DNA of 64,000 nucleotides from contig NZ_SPDV01000018.1 in the NCBI RefSeq assembly GCF_004564275.1, positions 47,617 through 111,616 of the forward strand, written 5' to 3'. The translations under genes were made by a program, and so were the position numbers. The DNA comes from Sphingomonas parva (ex Maeng et al. 2020). Lineage in GTDB: Bacteria; Pseudomonadota; Alphaproteobacteria; Sphingomonadales; Sphingomonadaceae. The notes under the pieces are model-generated. The model was not told the origin of the DNA, ran no database searches, and saw only the letters and a program-made list of their open reading frames with translations. Shown here piece by piece: positions 48,508 through 55,167 of the stretch (the first letter of the stretch is position 1; every line of letters begins with the position of its first letter).

Positions 48508-48770
48508 TGCCGGCCCCGCGCGAAGGGCGAGTTAGCGCGCGGCAGTAGATCGTTCTGGCCCGGCTCGCTGGTCGAATGCTTGGTGCCGAGATCGGCCCAA
48601 GCCAGAAGGTCGTCGACCGAGTAGACTACCCTCCCGCCGATGCGGCGATAGGTTGGCCCGGTCCCGAAATAACGGTGCTTTTCCAGCGTCCGCCCGGACA
48701 GCCCTAGGAAGCGGGCGGCTTCCGGCGTCCGCAGATAGCGGGGCGGCAGATTATGCGTCGTATCAGGCAA
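48504..48770 (-). CDS. AlpA-like helix-turn-helix regulator
   Basis: 88 residues: RYLRTPEAARFLGLSGRTLEKHRYFGTGPTYRRIGGRVVYSVDDL is the MerR/AlpA-type excisionase-like winged HTH. Such proteins activate maintenance or excision genes of ICEs. The C-terminal 25 residues are probably disordered. It reads into DUF2840. Confidence 0.86.
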   Translation of the reverse strand: MPDTTHNLPPRYLRTPEAARFLGLSGRTLEKHRYFGTGPTYRRIGGRVVYSVDDLLAWADLGTKHSTSEPGQNDLLPRANSPFARGRQ

Positions 48771-48896
48771 GGTCGGGCTCCTGCGGTCGGGGGTGGCAGG
48801 AGGCGAAAATGACGAAGGGAGCCCGGAGAGGTGGAGTACGAAGATTTGCGATCACTGGGATGTGACCACCTCTTCCGAAGCGCCGCGAAAGCTGCT

Positions 48897-49535
48897 TCAG
48901 CGGATACGCAGCAGCTTGCGATAATCGCCGTTCATCAGCGCAGTGGCGTCGCGGACTAGCCTGATTACGAACGACCGACCGGCCGATGTCTTCCATTCGG
49001 TCGCTGGCAGTTCGGCATCATCTTCGCGGCCCATTGCGGCGGCAATCTGGCGATAGGTCGCCCCTGACATGCGCAAATCGAGGGCCTGAAGCATCATGTT
49101 GAGGCGTGCTTGCCGGTAGCGGCTAAGCGGCCACCCGCGTGCCGGTGGCCCCGATTGCTTACCGAACAACCGGCGATGGAAACGCAGCAGGCTCGTCACC
49201 CGCGTCGTAAAATCCTTGTCGAGTGGGATGATCGCCGCCAACGGCTGACCAAGCGTTGAATCGCGCAGCCAGAGCGAGTGTTCGCCGTCCGGGTCAACAA
49301 CCACGACATGCCGGCCCTCGATCCCGGCCTGATCGGCCAACAACGCGCCCAGCTTCAGCGGATCGACGGCTCGGGCGGCACCGAAGCCTTCGGGCGCGGC
49401 GTCAAGAATAACGGTGACGGCGGTCAGCTCGGGCCGCCAGATAACTGTGTCGGCAAGCTCACCCGGCGCATAGGCGAAAGGACAACCCCCAGCGCCGCGC
49501 AAATGCGGCTTCAGCGGCTTGGCGTGAAATTGCAC
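48897..49535 (-). CDS. DUF2285 regulator, C-terminal part (frame-shifted from 49459-49680)
   Basis: The 212-residue frame carries the DUF2285 part: APGELADTVIWRPELTAVTVILDA, then LDKDFTTRVTSLLRFHRRL and the HTH-like RLNMMLQALDLRMSGATYRQIAAAMG. The first 15 or so residues (MQFHAKPLKPHLRGAG) are not family-like and are the shadow of the N-terminal half in another frame. Removing one G from the run at 49486-49490 joins the two halves as RRWGCPFAYAPGE. So it is probably a broken or slippage-dependent gene; a sequencing error is also possible. Confidence 0.72.
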   Translation of the reverse strand: MQFHAKPLKPHLRGAGGCPFAYAPGELADTVIWRPELTAVTVILDAAPEGFGAARAVDPLKLGALLADQAGIEGRHVVVVDPDGEHSLWLRDSTLGQPLAAIIPLDKDFTTRVTSLLRFHRRLFGKQSGPPARGWPLSRYRQARLNMMLQALDLRMSGATYRQIAAAMGREDDAELPATEWKTSAGRSFVIRLVRDATALMNGDYRKLLRIR

Positions 49536-49680
49536 TGCGCGCGATCCGCAGCTCCATCTGCGCGTGTTCGGCGCGATAGCTGCGGTTGCGTTTCAGAAAT
49601 TCGGCGGCGAGTTCGGCGCGACCGCGGGTCTCGTCCGCCTTCTCACTGCCACCGGTACGCTTGTTCGACGACCTGGGCAT
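49459..49680 (-). CDS. DUF2285/DUF6499-type regulator, N-terminal part (ends at frameshift)
   Basis: 73 residues. AELAAEFLKRNRSYRAEHAQ and AFARRWGLSF are the conserved N-terminal segment of the ICE regulator whose remainder is read in the -49535 frame. Here translation leaves the family after WGLSF and stops four codons later. The overlap of 77 bp and the G5 tract at 49486-49490 mark the shift. The intact protein would be about 260 residues, the usual size. Confidence 0.62.
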   Translation of the reverse strand: MPRSSNKRTGGSEKADETRGRAELAAEFLKRNRSYRAEHAQMELRIARSAISRQAAEAAFARRWGLSFRLCAG

Positions 49681-49813
49681 GACAGTCTCCCGGCCGTGAC
49701 CATCGCGGCCTGCGGACCAGAGCGTGGCAATGCCGTTGCGTATCGAAAAGCGTCAAAGCTGCATGCTGCCATGCACGTGATGCGCCGACGTTTCGCCAAA
49801 ATGGATTGAAACG

Positions 49814-50083
49814 TTAATGCTTTAGCTCGCCGTCGCGCGTCAGCAGATGGGCGTAGCCGACCTCAGTCATCCACCGCGCGCGGGCCAGATGAGTGGCATG
49901 CATGCGCTCAGCGCGTTCGGGTTCGCGGCCTGGATCGATGTCGAAAATGACCGCGACCGCCTCTCGCCAATCGGCCCCGTCGGCGTCGGCGTCGAGCAAT
50001 CGAAGATAGTCGGTAAAGTGCGCTTCGTCATAGGGCGTGATCATCGGAAGATCAGGCGCAATGTCGTCGAAACGGCAATTCAT
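49814..50083 (-). CDS. Conserved ICE small protein (DUF2285-neighbourhood)
   Basis: 89 residues with the conserved core TPYDEAHFTDYLRLLDADADGADWREAV and HLARARWMTEVGYAHLL, which I recognise from the same place in other trb-type ICEs; I am unsure of its formal family name. Acidic, helical, no membrane segment. Divergent from the XRE gene at 50254 with a palindrome between them. The interval 49681-49813 has nothing I can support. Confidence 0.75.
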   Translation of the reverse strand: MNCRFDDIAPDLPMITPYDEAHFTDYLRLLDADADGADWREAVAVIFDIDPGREPERAERMHATHLARARWMTEVGYAHLLTRDGELKH

Positions 50084-50200
50084 GTCAGCGAATCCCCCCT
50101 CTTGCCCGCGACTGCAATAACGGAACTGACGCCGGAGAATACTTGCAAGTCATGCATAGCTGAACGCACCTTTTGCAGCGTCGAAGCTCAGGTCGGGCCA

Positions 50201-50236
50201 ATACACCTTATAAGAGATAAACCTCATCAGGTGTAT
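50201..50236. promoter_or_regulatory. Inverted-repeat operator upstream of the XRE gene
   Basis: Perfect 8-bp inverted repeat ATACACCT / AGGTGTAT separated by 20 bp, in the divergent interval between the small ICE protein (minus) and the XRE regulator (plus). It includes an AT-rich TATAAGAGATAA stretch that may be the promoter -10 region. Probably the binding site of the XRE protein. Confidence 0.5.
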
Positions 50237-50253
50237 CGTCCAGCGTGCCGTGC

Positions 50254-50496
50254 ATGGACATGCGCCGCCTCGTGGGACTGAACTTCGCGCGTTTGCGGCG
50301 CGACAAGGGGCTGACGCAAGAGCAGTTTGCTGAGATGTCGGGCTTTACCCAGCAATATGTCAGCGATCTGGAGCGCGGGCGTCGCAACCCCACGGTGGTG
50401 ACGCTGTTTCATTTGGCAGGACCACTCGGGGTCGAGCCGTCCGACCTTGTCGCGAAGATCGAAGACGAGGATTCTGATCTGGCACGAATGGCGTAG
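50254..50496 (+). CDS. XRE family helix-turn-helix regulator
   Basis: 80 residues from ATG 50254 (MDMRRLVGLNFARLRRDKG); a GTG nine bases upstream is an alternative. Classic HTH_3: LRRDKGLTQEQFAEMSGFTQQYVSDLERGRRNPTVVTLFHLA. Stand-alone DNA-binding protein likely controlling ICE maintenance or transfer genes through the palindrome at 50201-50236. Followed by a strong hairpin terminator. Confidence 0.88.
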   Translation: MDMRRLVGLNFARLRRDKGLTQEQFAEMSGFTQQYVSDLERGRRNPTVVTLFHLAGPLGVEPSDLVAKIEDEDSDLARMA

Positions 50497-50511
50497 CTCG
50501 AATTGCAAAGA

Positions 50512-50537
50512 GCCCCGCCCGGTGGTCCGGGCGGGGC
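50512..50537. terminator. Bidirectional hairpin terminator
   Basis: Perfect 11-bp stem GCCCCGCCCGG / CCGGGCGGGGC with a TGGT loop, located between the 3' ends of the XRE gene (plus) and DUF736 (minus). T-runs are weak on both sides. Confidence 0.7.
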
Positions 50538-50548
50538 GTCTGGCCGGC

Positions 50549-50878
50549 TCAGCCGTCGTTGCGACGGCCGTTGGGGCGCGACCAGATGAGGCTGAAGGTC
50601 TCGCCACCCTCGTCGTCGAAGAGGTTGGCGTAGATCGGCGCGTTGAAGCTGGGATCGTCGAGCTTGACCGCCAGATAGTCGCGGCCTTCGTTCGAGGTCT
50701 TGCTCCAGGCGGCACCGATTTCGGCGCGGTTGACCAGAACCCGGTGCGATGGCGCGTTGTCGTTGGTGCGAGTGTCCTGCGGGATGATGCGGACGCCCTT
50801 GGCCTGAACCGAGAGGGTGACGATTTCGCCGGTGTATTCGCCCGAAGCCGTCTTCTTGAAGGTGCCGATGGTTGCCAT
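50549..50878 (-). CDS. DUF736 family protein (maintenance-module copy)
   Basis: 109 residues, MATIGTFKKTASGEYTGEIVTL..., with AAWSKTSNEGRDYLAVKLDDPSFNAPIYANLF, closer to the common DUF736 consensus than the copy at 47086. Predicted small beta-rich cytoplasmic protein, possibly single-stranded DNA related; function unknown. A long structured leader lies upstream. Confidence 0.92.
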   Translation of the reverse strand: MATIGTFKKTASGEYTGEIVTLSVQAKGVRIIPQDTRTNDNAPSHRVLVNRAEIGAAWSKTSNEGRDYLAVKLDDPSFNAPIYANLFDDEGGETFSLIWSRPNGRRNDG

Positions 50879-51263
50879 GATAAAGTTCCTTTCCTTGGAT
50901 CGAACCGCCCGATTGCGGTCTCGATGGGTGATCCAAAGGCCGGGACGGACGCCGCCGCACCGCTTGCGGCCGCAGCGTCAGCGGAGGACGGCGGGCTGCG
51001 AGTTTCTTGTTTCGCGAGGAATGACCGTCCGCTCGGGGTCCCCACGCGGCTTGCCGCGTGGGGTGGGCAGGTCAGGGGAAGAAAGTCGCAAGCCCGCTGT
51101 TGCGGCTAGGCGGACGAGGCAAAGCCGGTCCCGGCCAGATCAAACCCGCAAAGAGATCGCTGTCGGGTAGTGCGTGTGAGGGACGTAATTAATGGCGATA
51201 CGGCTCGAAAAGGAAGGTTCGAACAGACCACTAAACTGGCGGTTCGACTATCCCCAGCTAGGT
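50879..51263. promoter_or_regulatory. Structured leader of DUF736 (modular hairpins)
   Basis: 385 bp without a gene. It contains: hairpin M1, TTGGATC...GATCCAA (50895-50901/50930-50936) enclosing ACCGC/GCGGT; module M2, CAGCGGAGGA...TTTCTTG...CGCGAGGA (50979-51020); module M3, GGGGTCCCC opening an 11-bp hairpin CCCCACGCGGC/GCCGCGTGGGG (51035-51067); and module M4, GGGGAAGAAAGTCGC (51075-51089). The same modules recur before the DUF2493 gene. From 51110 to 51263 I see nothing clear. Confidence 0.55.
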
Positions 51264-52076
51264 TTATGTTGGTGATTCTTTAGCCGCTTTCTGGGGCTCG
51301 ACCTTCGCAGGTTTTCTAGACGCGGCATTGGGTGTCGGCGTTGCCGCCGGTAGCGAAGTGACTGTGGGTGGTGAAAAAAGGCGGCTTGGCCCACCATCGC
51401 GGATCCATGTGGCGGTCATGGCGATGAATACTGCCAAGACAATGGCCCCGATCAGTCGATAATAGGTTTGCTCGCGTTCGATGGAATGGACGCGATCGGT
51501 CAGGGTCTTGTCGAGATCCTTGATCTTCTTGTTGATGCCCGCGAGCGACTGCAGTTCGCCGGAAATGCCGGAGATCAGATCAGGTGGGAAAGACTCCTGC
51601 ACCGGCTGTTTGCGGGCGAGTTCCGTGGGTCTGTCGAGACCGGCAAACCAGATAAGGAACATCGGCTGACCCTGGCGAAGATGCACGGTTACCGGACCGG
51701 CATTGTATACCGAAAAAATGAGACGACCACGGAAGCCTGGGTCAACGTGAAAGCCAGAAACGTTGACGAGACCGCGCCATTTGATCTTTGCCTTAATCGA
51801 AATGAGCGCAAGCGCGATGTTCGGAACCTCAATTTTTTCCTCCGTAAGTAGGAAGGCGAATTGTCCCGGCGGTATTGTGAAACCTTCGCCGTCGCCGAGT
51901 TGGCGGATCGTGACGTTCAGCGGGTCCTGCATTGCGTCGTTGGGGGATACGTAGACTTCTCGGCCCATGGAGAGCGTATAAGCCGAGCAATCCACCCGCT
52001 CGGGATCGAAGGGCGTCACCAGGGTGGCAAGTCGATCCTTGAGGGTTTCCCCGCTCCAGAATCCTGTCGGCACCAT
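51264..52076 (-). CDS. dCTP deaminase/dUTPase-fold protein with C-terminal membrane anchor
   Basis: 270 residues from ATG 52076, which has GGAGGA 6 bases upstream; longer starts would read into the abiE operators. Residues 1-160 are the trimeric dUTPase/dCTP-deaminase fold (DPERVDCSAYTLSMG, IKAKIKWRGLVNVSGFHVDPGFRGRLIFSVYNAGP). The deaminase catalytic Glu (LE-x-YN in the enzyme) is Ser122 here, so classical deamination is doubtful while the HVDPGF loop is kept. A coiled coil (180-203), one membrane helix (about 207-225) and a Pro/Lys-rich tail follow. Divergent from abiEi; may bind nucleotides at the membrane in defence. Confidence 0.72.
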   Translation of the reverse strand: MVPTGFWSGETLKDRLATLVTPFDPERVDCSAYTLSMGREVYVSPNDAMQDPLNVTIRQLGDGEGFTIPPGQFAFLLTEEKIEVPNIALALISIKAKIKWRGLVNVSGFHVDPGFRGRLIFSVYNAGPVTVHLRQGQPMFLIWFAGLDRPTELARKQPVQESFPPDLISGISGELQSLAGINKKIKDLDKTLTDRVHSIEREQTYYRLIGAIVLAVFIAMTATWIRDGGPSRLFSPPTVTSLPAATPTPNAASRKPAKVEPQKAAKESPT

Positions 52077-52092
52077 TCTGTCCTCCGGGTAA

Positions 52093-52171
52093 TTTGTCAG
52101 AAGTTTACTGCATGAATCTGACAAATCGGTTTCCAGATTTGTCAGAACTGCGTATACGCGCTTCTGACAAA
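52093..52171. promoter_or_regulatory. Two paired inverted repeats: probable AbiEi operators
   Basis: Half-site TTTGTCAGAA occurs at 52093-52102 and 52138-52147; its inverse TCTGACAAA at 52117-52125 and TTCTGACAAA at 52162-52171. This gives two inverted repeats, each with a spacer of about 14 bp, offset by exactly 45 bp. AbiEi antitoxins are known to autorepress through two inverted repeats upstream of abiE. The sites also lie directly behind the start of the divergent dUTPase-like gene. Confidence 0.8.
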
Positions 52172-52180
52172 GGAACTAGC

Positions 52181-52852
52181 ATGCGTGGACCTGGCCTCGA
52201 TCTCAAAAGCGCCATATCGGATCGTATGATCGCTGGAGGCGTGCCTTCGGTCTGGACGCCGCAGGATTTCCTCGACCTGGGCTCTCGCGACGCCGTCGAT
52301 CAGGTGCTGCACCGCCTGACACGCAATGGTGACGTACGCAGGATCGCCCGCGGCCTCTATGACAAACCGGCGCTCAACCGACTTACGGGCAAGGCAACGC
52401 ACCCTGATCCGCGTGCCGTCGTCGATGCGCTGGCGCGCCGCGACCAAGCCCGCATCCTAGTCGATGGCGTGACCGCCGCCAACGATCTTGGTCTCTCCGA
52501 TGCCGTACCGGCGCGCATCGTCGTGCATACCGACGCCAGGTTGAAACCGATCAAACTTGGAAACCTTCAGATCGATTTCAAAACCACGGCGCCGAGCCGG
52601 CTTCACTGGGCCGGCCGGCCGGCCATGCGCGTCGTTCAAGCCTTGCACTGGCTGCATGACGCCGGGGGCGACACCGATCGGGCTGTCGCCAAGCGCCTGC
52701 GCACCATCTTTGCCGATCCCGATCATGGTGCGCGGATCGTCGACGATCTCCGTGGCGACATGCTTACGCTCCCGCTCTGGATGCAGACCATCCTGCGCGA
52801 TACTATGCCGACGACGCCGTCAGCCGATCGTCTGGAGACCAAGAGAGCATGA
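52181..52852 (+). CDS. abiEi: Type IV antitoxin AbiEi (DUF6088 type)
   Basis: 223 residues from ATG 52181, chosen for AAAGGAA at about 7 bases and because the preceding bases hold the operators. N-terminal winged HTH (VWTPQDFLDLGSRDAVDQVLHRLTRNGDVRRIARGLYDKP) and a C-terminal domain with LVDGVTAANDLGLSDAVPARIVVHTD. Neutralises the AbiEii toxin indirectly and represses its own promoter. TGA is separated from abiEii by 1 base. Confidence 0.88.
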   Translation: MRGPGLDLKSAISDRMIAGGVPSVWTPQDFLDLGSRDAVDQVLHRLTRNGDVRRIARGLYDKPALNRLTGKATHPDPRAVVDALARRDQARILVDGVTAANDLGLSDAVPARIVVHTDARLKPIKLGNLQIDFKTTAPSRLHWAGRPAMRVVQALHWLHDAGGDTDRAVAKRLRTIFADPDHGARIVDDLRGDMLTLPLWMQTILRDTMPTTPSADRLETKRA

Positions 52853-52853
52853 A

Positions 52854-53906
52854 ATGAGCCCCGATCATGCCCGGTTTCTCGCGGCCGACCCCACCGATCG
52901 CCGCGATGTGTTCATCGGTGCCGGCCAGCGGCTGGGCACTGCGCCTCAGAATATCGAGAAGGATTTTTGGGTCTGTTGGACCCTCGACGCGCTGTTCAAC
53001 GGTCCGGCGTCCCACGGACCACGCTTTCTCTTCAAAGGGGGGACATCGCTATCGAAGGGCTTCGGCCTGATTCAGCGTTTCTCCGAGGACATCGACATCA
53101 CAGTGTTTCGCGAAGACATTGGCGAGGAGGCGAGCGTCGCTGCACTGGAGGCGATGTCCGGTAAGAAGCGACAGGCCAAGCTCGATGCCATCAAGGCGGC
53201 ATGCCAGGCCTTTATCGGCGGCGAGCTGCTCGCCCGGCTTTCGGAAACGCTGGCCAGCGCGGTGGGCGGAGATACGGCGGGGGCGAAGGTCGAACTCGAT
53301 TCCGACGACGAGAGCGAGCAAAGCCTACTTCTCTGGTATCCCAGTGTGACCGCCGAGTCCGACGGCTACATTCGTAAAGCCGTCAAAATCGAATCCGGCG
53401 CCAAATCCGCTCTTGACCCGCATGCCCGCCACAGCGTCATACCCTATCTGGCCGACGATCTGCCCGACCTCGATCTGACAGTCGACAACGTTACCATCGT
53501 CGATGCGGAACGCACCTTCTGGGATAAGGTCGTCATTCTCCATGGCTTGCGCCGCTGGTTCGACGCCCGACAGGTTTTGCGCGCCGGTGGGCAGCGGGTC
53601 TCACGCCACTATTATGACGTGCATCAGCTGATGGCCGCCGGAACGGGCGCTTCAGCCTTGGCCAACCCCGAACTCGGCAGGGATCGCGTCGCGCACGCCC
53701 GGATGTTCTTCAATAGCCGCGACCTCGATCTCGCCCATGCCGAGCCAGGCGACTTTTCCCTGACGCCCACCGACGCGATGATCGCTGACCTCCGCCGCGA
53801 CTATGCCGCCATGGCCGGCATGATCTTCGGTGATGTGCCCGACTTCGATGCCGTCCTCGAAACCGTCGACATGCTCCAACGTTCGCTGAACGAGCCGACG
53901 GCATGA
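52854..53906 (+). CDS. abiEii: Type IV toxin AbiEii nucleotidyltransferase
   Basis: 350 residues from ATG 52854. Nucleotidyltransferase motifs: FKGGTSLSKGFGLIQRFSEDIDI with the G-G-T-S-L-S-K loop and DxD metal ligands, then a long helical C-terminal domain containing FWDKVVILHGL and SRHYYDVHQL. AbiEii-family toxins (related to MenT) block growth, giving phage abortive infection and element stabilisation. Its stop overlaps the acpS-like ATG (ATGATGA), so the third gene is translationally coupled. Confidence 0.9.
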   Translation: MSPDHARFLAADPTDRRDVFIGAGQRLGTAPQNIEKDFWVCWTLDALFNGPASHGPRFLFKGGTSLSKGFGLIQRFSEDIDITVFREDIGEEASVAALEAMSGKKRQAKLDAIKAACQAFIGGELLARLSETLASAVGGDTAGAKVELDSDDESEQSLLLWYPSVTAESDGYIRKAVKIESGAKSALDPHARHSVIPYLADDLPDLDLTVDNVTIVDAERTFWDKVVILHGLRRWFDARQVLRAGGQRVSRHYYDVHQLMAAGTGASALANPELGRDRVAHARMFFNSRDLDLAHAEPGDFSLTPTDAMIADLRRDYAAMAGMIFGDVPDFDAVLETVDMLQRSLNEPTA

Positions 53907-54283
53907 TGATCGCACATGGCATCGATTTAGTCGATGTCGCCCATACCGCGCGGCTGCTTACCGACCCGACCGATCAGCTCCTGACCCGATGCTTTACGCA
54001 GCAGGAACAGGAAGCTGCCGGGAACGGCGCAGATCGCGCCGCCCGGCTGTCAGGCCGGCTCGCCGCCAAAGAGGCCGTGATGAAGGCGCTAGGCACGGGC
54101 TTCTCTGCTGGTGTGGGCTTTCTCAGCATCGAGGTGGTCATGCTTCCGTCCGGCGCACCCACGATCGTCTTGCATGGCGAGGCGCAGAAACGTGCCGAAA
54201 TGCTCGGTATCCGTTCATGGCTTATCAGCACCAGCCATGAGGGCGACATGGCGATCGCCAGTGTGATCGGCCTCGCTAATTAG
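53903..54283 (+). CDS. AcpS-type 4'-phosphopantetheinyl transferase
   Basis: 126 residues, full AcpS length. Motifs: IAHGIDLVDVAH with the metal ligand Asp8, GRLAAKEAVMKALGTG with Glu57 and Lys61, GAPTIVLHG, and ISTSHEGDMAIASVI. It would attach phosphopantetheine from CoA to a carrier-protein serine. The chromosome should already supply an AcpS, so a copy inside an ICE island implies a dedicated client; the ACP-like protein at 58455 is the candidate. Translationally coupled to abiEii and its stop overlaps that of the convergent MazG gene by 3-4 bases. Confidence 0.88.
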   Translation: MMIAHGIDLVDVAHTARLLTDPTDQLLTRCFTQQEQEAAGNGADRAARLSGRLAAKEAVMKALGTGFSAGVGFLSIEVVMLPSGAPTIVLHGEAQKRAEMLGIRSWLISTSHEGDMAIASVIGLAN

Positions 54284-55167
54284 GAGGCGCTGAGGTAGCG
54301 AATCGACCTTGCGTCGAGGTCGACTGAAATCTCGCCGCCATTATTGGCGAGAACTTGGCGCCACACCGCGAACCCTTCCAGAATCGCGCGCTCCCAATCG
54401 GCGGCGGTGGCTTCGCCAACCTCGAGGTGCGAGGTCATGCTCTGGATTGTTCGCAGCAGGCCATAATCGACCTCGCTGACGCCTTCGAGGAAGTTGTGTC
54501 TGCGTGCATAGTCGAACGCTAAGGCGGACACGCCCTCTTCGATGATCCGGGCGCGGCCGCCGTCTTCGACTTCGTCCAGCAAAGGCCGGCTCTTGCGCTT
54601 GCGTTTCAGAAAGGCCCGCAGGTTTGGCGACCAGCCGAGGATCGCGGCATAGGCCACGTGGAACACGTCGTGAAAGCGATAGCCGTCCGGATCATAGGCA
54701 TTGTCGCCAAGCAACGCTCCGATGCCCTCGCCATTGATCGTCATCCGGACTTTCGGTCGGGTACTCGACCCGGGTTCCTCGACCAATCGGACAATCATCT
54801 GCCGCGGAAGCCTTTCCACGTCAGGAAATTCGGAATCTCGCTCCGGTGCTTGCGCACTTGTCGGCGCGAAGCGCGCGCGCACTTTGTCGAGATTTTTTTC
54901 GGCGATCTGATCGAGGTCGAGACCGAACTTGCTCGCGACATTGGCGATATACCACAGGAGATCGCCGAGCTCCTCGCCGACCCGATCCTTGAACAATCGG
55001 TGCGCAGCGCCATCCCGCAGATGCTTCTTATACTCGCTCAGCAACTGGCCGGTCTCGCCCGCTAGCCCAAGCATAGGCACGATCAGGGCAGCGGCCATTT
55101 CGTCGTCGCTCGTCCCTGGCACTTGATCGGTAAGTAGTGCCTGCGCCTGATATGACTTGAGATCCAT
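54280..55167 (-). CDS. MazG-like nucleoside triphosphate pyrophosphohydrolase with extra C-terminal domain
   Basis: 295 residues from ATG 55167 (TGATG overlap with the previous stop). The N-terminal MazG fold has LGLAGETGQLLSEYKK (Glu38; the usual second Glu is Gln41) and GEELGDLLWYIANVA (E-x-x-D at 66-69). The C-terminal 180 residues (HDVFHVAYAAILGW, RKRKSRPLLDEVEDGGRARIIEEG) match the MazG C-terminal domain described for base-modification loci, as I recall. Probably hydrolyses (d)NTPs, clearing competitors for a modified nucleotide or starving a phage. Confidence 0.85.
   Translation of the reverse strand: MDLKSYQAQALLTDQVPGTSDDEMAAALIVPMLGLAGETGQLLSEYKKHLRDGAAHRLFKDRVGEELGDLLWYIANVASKFGLDLDQIAEKNLDKVRARFAPTSAQAPERDSEFPDVERLPRQMIVRLVEEPGSSTRPKVRMTINGEGIGALLGDNAYDPDGYRFHDVFHVAYAAILGWSPNLRAFLKRKRKSRPLLDEVEDGGRARIIEEGVSALAFDYARRHNFLEGVSEVDYGLLRTIQSMTSHLEVGEATAADWERAILEGFAVWRQVLANNGGEISVDLDARSIRYLSAS

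Noticed and set aside
51193..51276. 27-codon frame beginning MAIRLEKEG on the plus strand
   Set aside because: Too short, no supporting ribosome site, overlaps the 3' end of the dUTPase-like gene.
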